Of a stretch of DNA of 64,000 nucleotides, positions 20,588-30,300 are shown piece by piece; the first letter of the stretch is position 1, and the number at the start of each line of letters is the position of its first letter. The DNA lies in assembly GCF_000383615.1 (NCBI RefSeq), contig NZ_KB911590.1, positions 62,001 through 126,000 of the forward strand, read 5' to 3'. This stretch comes from Streptomyces canus 299MFChir4.1. GTDB taxonomy: Bacteria; Actinomycetota; Actinomycetes; Streptomycetales; Streptomycetaceae. The translations under genes and the position numbers were made by a program. The notes below the pieces were generated by a model. The model was not told the origin of the DNA, did not search any database, and saw nothing but the letters and a program-made list of their open reading frames with translations.

Positions 20588-21718
20588 TCAGCCGCGGCCC
20601 GTTCGAGGGGGCTCCTGGGATCCGCCGACGGTGACGCCGTCGGAGTCGTGGCCGTTGCGACGGTCGCCGTTCCGATGGAACCCCGGTGCCAGCGTGGCGT
20701 CCGCCGTGTTGACCCGGGGCAGGGCGTACGGGTGGTTGTCGGTGAGCCAGCGGAGCATCTGTTCGCGGACCGTGACCCGTACCGTCCAGATGTCGTCGGC
20801 GTCCTTGGCGGTCACCAGGGCACGCACCTGCATGGTGTTCGGAGTGGTGTCGGTGACGGCGAGGCCGTAGTCGCGGCCGTCCCAGGCGGGGCACTCGCGC
20901 AGGATGTCCCGCAGCCGCTCACGCATCAGCTCCACCGGGGCCGTGTGATCGACGTGCCAGTAGACGATGCCGGTCATCTGCGGGGTGCCGCGCGACCAGT
21001 TCTCGAACGGCTTCGAAGTGAAGTACGACACCGGCATGGTGAGCCGGCGCTCGTCCCAGGTCCGTACCGTCAGGAAGGTCAGCGTGATCTCCTCGACGGT
21101 GCCCCACTCGCCGTCCACCACCACGGTGTCGCCGATGCGCACCATGTCGCCGAAGGCGATCTGCAGCCCGGCGAACATGTTGCTGAGCGTCGACTGGGCG
21201 GCCACACCGGCGACGATGCCGAGGATTCCGGCCGAGGCCAGCAGCGAGGCACCGGCCGCGCGCATCGCCGGGAACGTCAGCAGCATCGCGGCCGCCGCCA
21301 CCACTCCGACGACCGCGGCGACCACCCTCATGATCAGCGTGACCTGGGTGCGTACCCGCCGGACCCGGGCGGCGTCGTGGTGGGCGCGGGCATAGCGGGT
21401 GTACGTCGTCTCCACTATGGCGGCGGCGATCCGGATCACCAGCCAGGCGGTCGCCCCGATGAGGATCAGGGTCAGCGCCTGCCCGATGCCGGCGCTGTGC
21501 CGCTGCGCCAGCCGCGCCTCGTCGTACGCCCCTCTCAGCATCGCCGCGCACAGCACGAGCATGTAGGGGATGCGGCCTCGGCGCAGCAGACCCCACAGCG
21601 GGGTCTCGCTGTGGCGGTCGTCGGCCTTGCGCAGCAGTAGGTCGGTGGCCCAGCCGATCACGAGAGTGAGCAGCACCGAGCCGCCGACCACGATCAGTGG
21701 GCGGAGTACGTTCTCCAT
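20588..21718 (-). CDS. MscS family mechanosensitive ion channel
   Basis: A 376-residue membrane protein with four to five N-terminal helices. The MscS pore helix and beta domain follow: ASLLASAGILGIVAGVAAQSTLSNMFAGLQIAF, then MVRIGDTVVVDGEWGTVEEITLTFLTVRTWDERRL. It should open under membrane tension to release solutes on osmotic downshock. The ATG at 21718 (MENVLRPL) is preferred; an in-frame ATG at 21739 would add seven residues without a better ribosome-binding site. The C-terminal tail is Gly/Arg-rich. The 27-bp repeats begin about 30 bp past its stop. Confidence 0.9.
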   Translation of the reverse strand: MENVLRPLIVVGGSVLLTLVIGWATDLLLRKADDRHSETPLWGLLRRGRIPYMLVLCAAMLRGAYDEARLAQRHSAGIGQALTLILIGATAWLVIRIAAAIVETTYTRYARAHHDAARVRRVRTQVTLIMRVVAAVVGVVAAAAMLLTFPAMRAAGASLLASAGILGIVAGVAAQSTLSNMFAGLQIAFGDMVRIGDTVVVDGEWGTVEEITLTFLTVRTWDERRLTMPVSYFTSKPFENWSRGTPQMTGIVYWHVDHTAPVELMRERLRDILRECPAWDGRDYGLAVTDTTPNTMQVRALVTAKDADDIWTVRVTVREQMLRWLTDNHPYALPRVNTADATLAPGFHRNGDRRNGHDSDGVTVGGSQEPPRTGRG

Positions 21719-21837
21719 GACCCCGAACCTAACCAGCATGGGGGACGCATGAACATGTGACTTCCGCCGCGAAGTGGGTACGGCCGCCGTCGTGCCCGTG
21801 GATCGGCACTGTCGGTGCAGGCTGGCACCATGGCCTC

Positions 21838-22407
21838 ATGAACATCATGCTCTTTCACTCGACCTACGGCCTCAGGCCCGCCGTCCGTCAGGCCGCCGAG
21901 CGGCTGCGGGAGGCCGGGCACGAGGTCTGGACGCCGGACCTCTTCGAGGGGCGCACGTTCGAGACGGTCGAGGAGGGCATGGCCTTCAACGAGGAGATCG
22001 GCAAGGACGAACTGCTCAAGCGGGCGGTCCTGGCCGCCGCGCCCTACTCCGAGCGCGGCCTCGTCTACGCGGGGTTCTCCCTCGGCGCCTCGATCGCGCA
22101 GACCCTCGCCCTCGGCGACGAGAAGGCCCGCGGCCTGCTGCTCCTGCACGGCACGTCCGACATCGCGCCGAACGCGACCGCCGACGAACTGCCGGTCCAG
22201 CTGCACGTGGCCGAACCCGACCCCTTCGAGACCGACGACTGGCTGAGCGCCTGGTATCTCCAGATGGGCCGCACCGGCGCCGACGTCGAGGTCTACCGGT
22301 ACGCCGGGGCCGGCCACCTCTACACCGACCCCGGCCTGCCGGACTACGACGAGGAGGCCGCCGAGGCCACCTGGCGGGTGGCCCTCGGCTTCCTCGACAG
22401 CCTCTAG
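21838..22407 (+). CDS. Dienelactone hydrolase family protein
   Basis: A 189-residue alpha/beta hydrolase of the dienelactone-hydrolase type. The nucleophile elbow is YAGFSLGAS at about 79-87, where serine replaces the cysteine of classical dienelactone hydrolases. The other triad residues are plausibly Asp in VAEPDPF and His in YAGAGHLYTD. The substrate is unknown, and the serine suggests a general esterase rather than a chlorocatechol-pathway enzyme. The ATG start lies 6 bases after a CACCAT element with no ribosome-binding site. It is divergent from the mscS gene. Confidence 0.85.
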   Translation: MNIMLFHSTYGLRPAVRQAAERLREAGHEVWTPDLFEGRTFETVEEGMAFNEEIGKDELLKRAVLAAAPYSERGLVYAGFSLGASIAQTLALGDEKARGLLLLHGTSDIAPNATADELPVQLHVAEPDPFETDDWLSAWYLQMGRTGADVEVYRYAGAGHLYTDPGLPDYDEEAAEATWRVALGFLDSL

Positions 22408-22425
22408 AGAGCCTCTGGAGCTGCT

Positions 22426-24081
22426 TTAGGCCGGCGTGTACGTCCGCTCGACCTTCTGCGTGCCGGTCCGCGTGCGGTACGAACGCGCCCAGGACGAGGT
22501 CGCGTTCGCCTTCGTCTTGTCGGACAGCACGTAGTAGTCCATCTGCGCCCGGTCGGCGGTGATGTCCAGGACGCCGTAGCCGTGGCGGTCGGTGTCGACC
22601 CAGTGGACGTGCCGGTTGGCGACCTGGATGACCGGGGCCGCGAGCGCGGTGACCGTGCCCTCGGGGACCTTCAGGATGTCGTCGAGGTTGTCCGAGCTCA
22701 CCGAGGTGACGACGAACTCCGTGGCGGCCGAGGCCGACAGCGGGTAGGTACCGGCGTCCACCGGGACGTCGTTGGCCCACGCCATGTGGATGTCACCGGT
22801 CAGGAAGACGGTGTTGCGGATGGCGTTGGAGCGCAGGTGGGCGAGGAGTTCACGGCGGTCGTCCGTGTAGCCGTCCCACTGGTCGGTGTTGAGGGCTAGG
22901 CCCTCCTTCGGCAGGCCCAGCAGCTCGGCGAGCGGCCTGAGCAGGTCGGCGGAGAGCGAGCCGATCGCGAACGGCGAGATCATCACGGAGTTGCCGACCA
23001 GCCGCCAGGTGGTGTCACTCGCCTTCAGACCGGCCTTCAGCCAGTCCAGCTGGGCGCGGCCCGTGATCGTGCGGTCCGGGTCGTCGACCGAACCGTTGCC
23101 CACGGCGGCCTGCTGCGAGCGGAAGGACCGCAGGTCGAGCAGCGAGAGGTCGGCGAGCTTGCCGAAGCGCAGCCGGCGGTAGGTGGTGCCCGCGAGCGCG
23201 GGGCGGACCGGCATCCACTCGAAGTAGGCCTGCTTGGCGGCGGCCTGACGAGCCGACCAGGCGCCTTCCGCCCCCTCGGTGTGGTTCTCGGCGCCGCCCG
23301 ACCAGGCGTCGTTGGCGAACTCGTGGTCGTCCCAGATCGCCACGACCGGGGCGACCGCGTGCAGGGCCTGGAGGTCCGGGTCGGTCTTGTACTTGCCGTG
23401 CCGGATCCGGTAGTCGGCGAGGGTGAGTATCTCGTGGGTCGGCGCGTGCTGCCGTACGACGGTGTCGCGGGTGCCGTACTCGCCGGTGCCGTACTCGTAG
23501 ATGTAGTCGCCCAGATGCAGCCAGGCGTCCAGGTCGCCGCGGGCCGCGAGGTGGCGGTAGGACGAGAAGTAGCCGGCCTCCCAGTTGGCGCAGGAGACCA
23601 CGCCGAAGCGGAGGTTGGTGACGGCCGCGTCCGCCGCCGGCGCGGTGCGGGTGCGCGCCGCCGGGGAGTCGGTGCCGCCCGCCGAGAAGCGGAACCAGTA
23701 GTCGGTCGCGGGGGCCAGGCCGCGCACGTCCGCCTTGACCGTGTGGTCGGAGGCGGCGGTCGCGGTGACGGAACCCCTGGCGACGACGGTCGTGAAGGCC
23801 TTGTCCCTGGCGACGACCCAGCCGACCTCGGTGTCCGGACCGAGCCCGGAACCGGGTACGGCCTCGGCGGTCGGGGTCACCCGGGTCCACAGCAGGATGC
23901 CGTCCGGGAGCGGGTCGCCGGAGGCCACACCGTGCAGGAAGGCGGGGGCCTCGACCGCGCCGGCCGGCCATGCGGCGGCGAGCGGGGCGGCCAGGACAGC
24001 AGTGGCCGCCGCGGCTTTGACGACCGTACGGCGGCGTGGGGACAGGGAGTTGCTGTCGGCTGATCTCTGTCTACTAGTCAC
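22426..24081 (-). CDS. phoD: Secreted alkaline phosphatase PhoD
   Basis: A 551-residue exported phosphodiesterase/phosphatase that liberates phosphate outside the cell using iron and calcium. The N-terminus is a Tat signal, [20 protein letters not shown], with the twin arginines near residues 16-18 and a likely cleavage site after AWPAGA. Metal-site motifs of the PhoD family follow: [34 protein letters not shown] and [12 protein letters not shown]. The GTG start at 24081 places the Tat motif correctly. A PHO-box-like 11-mer lies just upstream, in agreement with the known PhoP control of phoD in Streptomyces. Confidence 0.93.
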   Translation of the reverse strand: MTSRQRSADSNSLSPRRRTVVKAAAATAVLAAPLAAAWPAGAVEAPAFLHGVASGDPLPDGILLWTRVTPTAEAVPGSGLGPDTEVGWVVARDKAFTTVVARGSVTATAASDHTVKADVRGLAPATDYWFRFSAGGTDSPAARTRTAPAADAAVTNLRFGVVSCANWEAGYFSSYRHLAARGDLDAWLHLGDYIYEYGTGEYGTRDTVVRQHAPTHEILTLADYRIRHGKYKTDPDLQALHAVAPVVAIWDDHEFANDAWSGGAENHTEGAEGAWSARQAAAKQAYFEWMPVRPALAGTTYRRLRFGKLADLSLLDLRSFRSQQAAVGNGSVDDPDRTITGRAQLDWLKAGLKASDTTWRLVGNSVMISPFAIGSLSADLLRPLAELLGLPKEGLALNTDQWDGYTDDRRELLAHLRSNAIRNTVFLTGDIHMAWANDVPVDAGTYPLSASAATEFVVTSVSSDNLDDILKVPEGTVTALAAPVIQVANRHVHWVDTDRHGYGVLDITADRAQMDYYVLSDKTKANATSSWARSYRTRTGTQKVERTYTPA

Positions 24082-24099
24082 GGCCGATCAGGTTACTGA

Positions 24100-24110
24100 T
24101 CGGTATGAAC
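24100..24110 (-). promoter_or_regulatory. PHO-box-like site upstream of phoD
   Basis: GTTCATACCGA on the minus strand matches the Streptomyces PhoP direct-repeat unit (consensus about GTTCACCCGG) and lies 19 bases before the phoD start. The neighbouring second unit is poor, so the call is tentative. Confidence 0.4.
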
Positions 24111-24112
24111 GA

Positions 24113-24144
24113 GAGCGGGCGAACTCATGAAAGTTCGCCCGCTC
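24113..24144 (-). terminator. Terminator after the first DsbA-like gene
   Basis: Perfect 13-bp arms, GAGCGGGCGAACT and its complement, surround a 6-base loop. It sits between the end of the DsbA-like gene and the start of phoD, both on the minus strand. Confidence 0.75.
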
Positions 24145-24165
24145 TTTGCCTGAAGAGTGCGGGGA

Positions 24166-24981
24166 TCAGCCCTTCAGGGCCGCTTCGAGTGCCGTGTTGA
24201 AGTCGGCGACCGTCATCGGCGCGCTCTTGCCGTCGGAACCGGTCAGCGTCTTGCCGTCCATCTTCAGGGTCGGGGTGCCGGTCACGCCGTCCTTGTTGAA
24301 CTTCTCGGACATGACCAGGGCCCACTTGTCGTAGGTGCCGTTCTTCACGGCGTCCTGGAAGGTCTTGTTGTCCTTCAGCTCCGGGACGGTCTGCGCGATC
24401 TTGATGAGATAGGAGTCGTCCTTGAACTTGTCGGGGCCGCTCTCGTCGGGGTGCCACTTCGTGGAGTACATCGCGGTCTTGTACTTCAGGAACGCGTCGG
24501 TGCTGACGTTCAGCGCGGCGCCGAGGGCGCTGAGGCCGTTCTTGGAGCCCTCGCCGCCGAGGTTGCCGTCGAGGAAGGTGGCGCCGACGTACTGGAGCTT
24601 GAACTTGCCGTCCTCGACGTCCTTGTCGACGGTCGAGCCCACGGTCTGCTCGAACTGCGCGCACACGGGGCAGCGCGGGTCCTCGTACATGACCAGGGTC
24701 TTCTTGGCGGTGCTCTTGCCGATGACGACCGTCGTGCCGTTGGCGCCCGTGCTGTTGGCCGGCTTGACGAGCTTGTCGTCCTTGGCCGCCTCCCAGTAGC
24801 CGGGCTTGTTGCCCTGCACGACCGCGTAGCTGATGCCGCCGGCTATCGCCAGGACGCCGACTATGGAGCCGATGACGATGAGCTGACGCTTCATCTTGTC
24901 GCGCTTGGCCTGGCGCTCGCGCTCCTGCCGCAGCCGCTCGCGGGCGGCGGTCTTCGCGGCCTGGCTGTTCCGCTTGCTCAT
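24166..24981 (-). CDS. Membrane-anchored DsbA-like thioredoxin-fold protein
   Basis: A 271-residue protein. It has a highly charged cytoplasmic N-terminus (RERLRQERERQAKRDKMKRQ), one membrane helix (LIVIGSIVGVLAIAGGISYAVV), and an extracytoplasmic thioredoxin-like domain. The redox pair is in YEDPRCPVCAQFE, and a cis-proline TGTPT lies near the end. It probably oxidises or isomerises disulfides of exported proteins. ATG 24981 (MSKRNSQ) has a GGAG upstream; an earlier in-frame ATG at 25011 is less likely. A second protein with the same layout is encoded at 54636. The upstream gene encodes a membrane protein that may work with it. Confidence 0.88.
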   Translation of the reverse strand: MSKRNSQAAKTAARERLRQERERQAKRDKMKRQLIVIGSIVGVLAIAGGISYAVVQGNKPGYWEAAKDDKLVKPANSTGANGTTVVIGKSTAKKTLVMYEDPRCPVCAQFEQTVGSTVDKDVEDGKFKLQYVGATFLDGNLGGEGSKNGLSALGAALNVSTDAFLKYKTAMYSTKWHPDESGPDKFKDDSYLIKIAQTVPELKDNKTFQDAVKNGTYDKWALVMSEKFNKDGVTGTPTLKMDGKTLTGSDGKSAPMTVADFNTALEAALKG

Positions 24982-25077
24982 GGTGGTGTTCTCCATCGAG
25001 GGGACGCGCACACGTCGTGTGCGGGGATACGTAGGTCGGGACTGGTGGTGCGCGGACGCTGTGCGAGCGGGAGAGGC

Positions 25078-25770
25078 TCAGGCGACAGCGGGCGAGCACG
25101 GCGGTCCACGCCGTCCCAGGGAGTGCACGAGGAACTCGTCGAGCACGACGGCCTTACGGCGGCCGGGGCGCACCGGGCGGGCCGGTTCCGGCGCCGACCG
25201 CACGGTCAGCGCGGCGGCCGCGAGGAGCAGCGGCCGGAAGGTCGTGGCGGCCACGGCCCGCAGCAGCTGGGCCAGGGCCCGCTCGCCGCGGCGCAGCCAG
25301 GCGGCCGCGAGGAGGCCGACGCAGACGTGGGCGCCCAGCAGCAGCCAGGCGGTCTGCGGGTCTGCGTGAGCGAGCAGCCCGCCGAGCCGGCCGGGGTCGG
25401 TGCCGGTCATCCGGGCCAGCGGCGAGCCGACGCTGGTGCCGTCACCGCAGAACACGTCCCAGCCGACCGAGCGCAGCGGGCCCGCCACCGGGCCGCCCGC
25501 GGCGCCGTAGCAGACGTGCTGGCCGGTGGTGAAGACGGTGTCGGCGGCGAGCTCCAGCGGGATCAGCACGACGGCGATCCGCCCGAAGCCGCGCTCCCGG
25601 CCGGCCAGCGCGTAGGTGAGCGCGAACACGGCGACGGCGACCACCGCCACCGTGTTGAGCGGCAGGGGAGCCCGGGACAGCAGCACGTGCGACGCGGTGC
25701 TGAGCGTCACGACGAGAGCCGTGAACAGCGCCGCGCGGAGCGCTCGTAGCTGGGTCCCGGATATGTCCAT
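25078..25770 (-). CDS. Predicted multi-pass membrane protein of unknown function
   Basis: A 230-residue protein with four to five hydrophobic segments (for example LFTALVVTLSTASHVLL, NTVAVVAVAVFALTYAL and LLLGAHVCVGLLAAAWL). Two cysteines lie in a predicted outside loop (GQHVCYGA and WDVFCGD), and the tail is basic. I do not recognise a family. It is followed on the same strand, after 96 bases, by the DsbA-like gene. The paired cysteines would suit a redox partner, but this is only context. The long charged tail after the last helix is probably cytoplasmic. Confidence 0.7.
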   Translation of the reverse strand: MDISGTQLRALRAALFTALVVTLSTASHVLLSRAPLPLNTVAVVAVAVFALTYALAGRERGFGRIAVVLIPLELAADTVFTTGQHVCYGAAGGPVAGPLRSVGWDVFCGDGTSVGSPLARMTGTDPGRLGGLLAHADPQTAWLLLGAHVCVGLLAAAWLRRGERALAQLLRAVAATTFRPLLLAAAALTVRSAPEPARPVRPGRRKAVVLDEFLVHSLGRRGPPCSPAVA

Positions 25771-25861
25771 AGCGTGGAGAGTGTGTCACGCGGGCCTGTA
25801 AGGGACCCCTAAAGAGTCCCTGTGAGCGGCCCTATCGTTATCGACAGCGGTACGGGGCCGG

Positions 25862-27187
25862 TCACAGGCCGGGGATGCGGCCGTTGCGGAACAGGTCCAC
25901 GAAGGTCTGGTGGTCGGCACGCGCGCGGGCGCCGTAGCTGTGCGCGAAGTCGACCAGGAGGCCCGCGAAGCCGTCCTCGTCGGCCGCGATCGCCGCGTCG
26001 ATGGCCCGCTCGGTGGAGAAGGGGACCAGGGACTCGCCCGAGGTGTCGTCCGCCGCCGCGTGCATGGTGGCCGTGGCCCGGCCGAGGTCGGCGACGACGC
26101 CCGCGATCTCCTCCGGGTCGTCGATGTCGCCCCAGTCCAGGTCCACGGCGTACGGCGAGATCTCGGCGACCAGCTGGCCCGCGCCGCCCAGCTCGGTCCA
26201 GCCCAGCCACGGGTCGGCGTGCTGCTGGAGGGCGCGCTGGGAGATCACCGTGCGGTGGCCCTCGTGCTGGAAGTAGTCGCGGATCGCCGGGTCGGTGATG
26301 TGGCGGGACACGGCCGGGGTCTGGGCCTGCTTGATGTAGATCACGACGTCGTTCTCCAGGGCGTCGGTGTGCCCTTCGAGCAGGATGTTGTACGACGGCA
26401 GCCCGGCCGATCCGATGCCGATGCCGCGGCGGCCGACGACGTCCTTGACGCGGTAGGAGTCCGGGCGGGCCAGGGAGGCCTCCGGGAGGGTCTCCAGATA
26501 GCCGTCGAAGGCCGCGAGCACCTTGTAGCGGGTGGCGGCGTCCAGCTCGATGGAGCCGCCGCCCGGCGCGAAGCGGCGCTCGAAGTCACGGATCTCCGTC
26601 ATCGACTCCAGGAGGCCGAAGCGGGTCAGGGAGCGGGCGTCGCGCAGCGCGTCCAGGAGCGGGCCCTGGGCGGTGTCCAGGGTGAAGGGCGGCACCTCGT
26701 CGCTCTTGGCGCCGGTGGCCAGGGCGTGGATCCGCTCGCGGTACGCGCCCGCGTACACCTCCACCAGCTCGGTGATCTGCTCGTCGCCCAGCGCCTTGGC
26801 GTACCCGATCAGCGCGACGGAGGCGGCGAAGCGCTTGAGGTCCCAGGTGAACGGGCCGACATAGGCCTCGTCGAAGTCGTTGACGTTGAAGATCAGCCGG
26901 CCGTTGGCGTCCAGGTACGTGCCGAAGTTCTCCGCGTGCAGGTCGCCGTGGATCCACACGCGCGAGGTGCGCTCGTCCAGGTACGGGCCACCCCTCTTCT
27001 CGGCGTCCAGGTCGTGGTAGAAGAGGCACGCCGTACCCCGGTAGAACGCGAACGCCGAGGCCGCCATCTTCCGGAACTTCACGCGGAACGCGGCCGGATC
27101 GGCGGCCAGGAGCTCGCCGAAGGCGGTGTCGAAGACAGCGAGAATCTCCTCGCCGCGGTGCTCGTCGTTGAGCTGCGGTACCGACAT
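25862..27187 (-). CDS. DUF2252 family protein (kinase-like fold)
   Basis: A 441-residue DUF2252 protein. It carries motifs like those of aminoglycoside-phosphotransferase/kinase folds: VWIHGDLHAENFGTYLD at about 78-94 and the metal-binding LIFNVNDFDEAYVGPFTWDLKR at about 98-119. RRGIGIGSAGLPSYNILLEG and YDYFQHEGHRTV-type segments are also characteristic. Family members are common in actinobacteria, but no substrate is established. The ATG start (MSVPQLND) is preceded by GGAGGCACC. It is monocistronic and divergent from dnaE. Phosphotransfer activity is inferred only. Confidence 0.82.
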   Translation of the reverse strand: MSVPQLNDEHRGEEILAVFDTAFGELLAADPAAFRVKFRKMAASAFAFYRGTACLFYHDLDAEKRGGPYLDERTSRVWIHGDLHAENFGTYLDANGRLIFNVNDFDEAYVGPFTWDLKRFAASVALIGYAKALGDEQITELVEVYAGAYRERIHALATGAKSDEVPPFTLDTAQGPLLDALRDARSLTRFGLLESMTEIRDFERRFAPGGGSIELDAATRYKVLAAFDGYLETLPEASLARPDSYRVKDVVGRRGIGIGSAGLPSYNILLEGHTDALENDVVIYIKQAQTPAVSRHITDPAIRDYFQHEGHRTVISQRALQQHADPWLGWTELGGAGQLVAEISPYAVDLDWGDIDDPEEIAGVVADLGRATATMHAAADDTSGESLVPFSTERAIDAAIAADEDGFAGLLVDFAHSYGARARADHQTFVDLFRNGRIPGL

Positions 27188-27390
27188 CGCGGGGTGCCTC
27201 CAGGTACATGTGTACGACAGCGTTTCTGTCGTCTCTCCAACGGGCGGGTCCCGGCGAAAGTGCCCGCGACCCTCGTTGTGAAGGTACGCGGGGCGGCCCC
27301 CTGAGTGTCAGTGCCGAGGCATAGACTTCGACGCTGTCCCCCGCACTGTCCGCCCGCCTGTCGTCGAGTGTTTTCCATGGAGGCCACGCC

Positions 27391-30300
27391 GTGTCAAAGC
27401 CGCCGTTCACGCACCTGCACGTCCACACCCAGTACTCCCTGCTGGACGGTGCCGCGCGGCTCAAGGACATGTTCAACGCGTGCAACGAGATGGGCATGAC
27501 CCACATCGCCATGTCCGACCACGGCAACCTGCACGGGGCGTACGACTTCTTCCACACCGCGAAGAAGGCCGGGGTCACCCCGATCATCGGGATCGAGGCG
27601 TATGTGGCGCCGGAGTCCCGGCGCAACAAGCGCAAGATCCAGTGGGGCCAGCCGCACCAGAAGCGGGACGACGTCTCCGGTTCCGGTGGCTACACCCACA
27701 AGACGATGTGGGCCGTGAACAAGACCGGCCTGCACAACCTCTTCAAGCTCTCCTCCGACGCGTACGCCGAGGGCTGGCTGCAGAAGTGGCCCCGGATGGA
27801 CAAGGAGACGATCTCCCAGTGGTCCGAGGGGATCGTCGCCTCCACCGGCTGCCCCTCAGGTGAACTCCAGACCCGGCTGCGCCTCGGCCAGTACGACGAG
27901 GCCCTGAAGGCCGCCGCCGACTACCAGGACATCTTCGGCAAGGACCGGTACTTCCTGGAGCTGATGGACCACGGCATCGAGATCGAGCACCGGGTCCGCG
28001 ACGGCCTCCTGGAGATCGGCAAGAAGCTCGGCATCCCCCCGCTGGTCACCAACGACTCGCACTACACGTACGCGCACGAGGCGACCGCCCACGACGCCCT
28101 GCTGTGCATCCAGACCGGCAAGAACCTCTCCGACCCCGACCGCTTCCGTTTCGACGGCACCGGCTACTACCTGAAGTCGACCGACGAGATGTACGCCGTC
28201 GACTCCTCGGACGCCTGGCAGGAGGGCTGCGCCAACACCCTCCTGATCGCCGAGATGGTCGACACCACCGGCATGTTCGAGGCCAAGAACCTCATGCCGA
28301 AGTTCGACATCCCCGAGGGCTACACCGAGGTCACCTGGTTCAAGGAGGAGGTGCGGCGCGGCATGGAGCGCCGCTTCCCGGGCGGCGTCCCCGACGATCG
28401 CCAGAAGCAGGCGGACTACGAGATGGACGTCATCATCCAGATGGGGTTCCCGGGCTACTTCCTCGTGGTCGCCGACTTCATCATGTGGGCCAAGAACAAC
28501 GGCATCGCGGTCGGCCCCGGCCGAGGCTCCGCGGCCGGTTCGATCGTCGCCTACGCCATGGGCATCACCGACCTCGACCCGATCCCGCACGGCCTGATCT
28601 TCGAGCGGTTCCTCAACCCCGAGCGCGTCTCCATGCCCGATGTCGACATCGACTTCGACGAGCGTCGGCGCGTCGAGGTGATCCGGTACGTGACGGAGAA
28701 GTACGGCGCCGACAAGGTCGCCATGATCGGCACCTACGGCAAGATCAAGGCCAAGAACGCGATCAAGGACTCCGCGCGCGTGCTGGGTTACCCGTACGCG
28801 ATGGGCGACCGCCTCACCAAGGCCATGCCCGCCGACGTCCTCGGCAAGGGCATCGACCTCGACGGCATCACCAACCCCTCGCACCCGCGCTACAGCGAGG
28901 CCGGCGAGATCAGGTCGATGTACGAGAACGAACCGGACGTGAAGAAGGTCATCGACACCGCCAAGGGCGTCGAGGGCCTGGTCCGGCAGATGGGTGTGCA
29001 CGCGGCCGGCGTGATCATGTCCAGCGAGCCCATCGTCGACCACGCCCCGATCTGGGTACGGCACACCGACGGCGTGACGATCACGCAGTGGGACTACCCG
29101 CAGTGCGAGTCGCTCGGCCTGCTGAAGATGGACTTCCTGGGCCTGCGCAACCTCACGATCATGGACGACGCCATCAAGATGGTGAAGGCCAACAAGGGCA
29201 TCGACCTGGAGATGCTCGCCCTCCCGCTGGACGACCCCAAGACCTTCGAACTGCTCTGCCGCGGTGACACCCTCGGTGTCTTCCAGTTCGACGGCGGCCC
29301 CATGCGCTCGCTGCTCCGCCAGATGCAGCCCGACAACTTCGAGGACATCTCCGCCGTCTCGGCCCTCTACCGGCCGGGCCCGATGGGCATGAACTCGCAC
29401 ATCAACTACGCGGAACGCAAGAACGGCCGCCAGGAGATCACGCCGATCCACAAGGAGCTGGAGGAGCCGCTCCAAGAGGTCCTCGCGGTCACCTACGGCC
29501 TGATCGTTTACCAGGAGCAGGTGCAGAAGGCCGCCCAGATCATCGCCGGGTACTCCCTCGGCGAGGCCGACATCCTCCGCCGCGTGATGGGCAAGAAGAA
29601 GCCCGACGAACTGGCGAAGAACTTCACCATCTTCCAGGCCGGCGCCCAGAAGAACGGCTACAGCGACGAGGCGATCCAGGCCCTGTGGGACGTACTGGTC
29701 CCCTTCGCCGGCTACGCCTTCAACAAGGCCCACTCCGCCGCGTACGGACTGGTCTCCTACTGGACCGCGTACCTCAAGGCCAACTACCCGGCCGAGTACA
29801 TGGCCGCGCTGCTCACCTCCGTCAAGGACGACAAGGACAAGTCGGCGGTCTACCTCAACGAGTGCCGGCGCATGAAGATCAAGGTGCTCCCGCCGAACGT
29901 CAACGAGTCGGAGCACAACTTCGCCGCCCAGGGCGACGACGTCATCCTCTTCGGGCTCGAAGCCGTGCGCAACGTCGGTACCAACGTGGTCGAGTCGATC
30001 ATCCGCAGCCGCAAGGCCAAGGGGAAGTACGCCTCCTTCCCCGACTACCTCGACAAGGTCGAGGCGGTCGCCTGCAACAAGCGCACCACGGAGTCGCTGA
30101 TCAAGGCGGGCGCGTTCGACACCATGGGGCACACCCGCAAGGGCCTCACCGCGCACTTCGACTCGATGATCGACAACGTGGTCGCGGTCAAGCGCAAGGA
30201 GGCCGAGGGCCAGTTCGACCTCTTCGGCGGGATGGGCGAGGCGGACGCCAGTGAGCCCGGCTTCGGACTCGACGTGGAGTTCACCACCGACGAGTGGGAC

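Noticed and set aside
24114-24124. Second PHO-box unit upstream of phoD
   Set aside because: The match is explained by the arm of the DsbA-like gene's terminator and its spacing is off the 11-base period.
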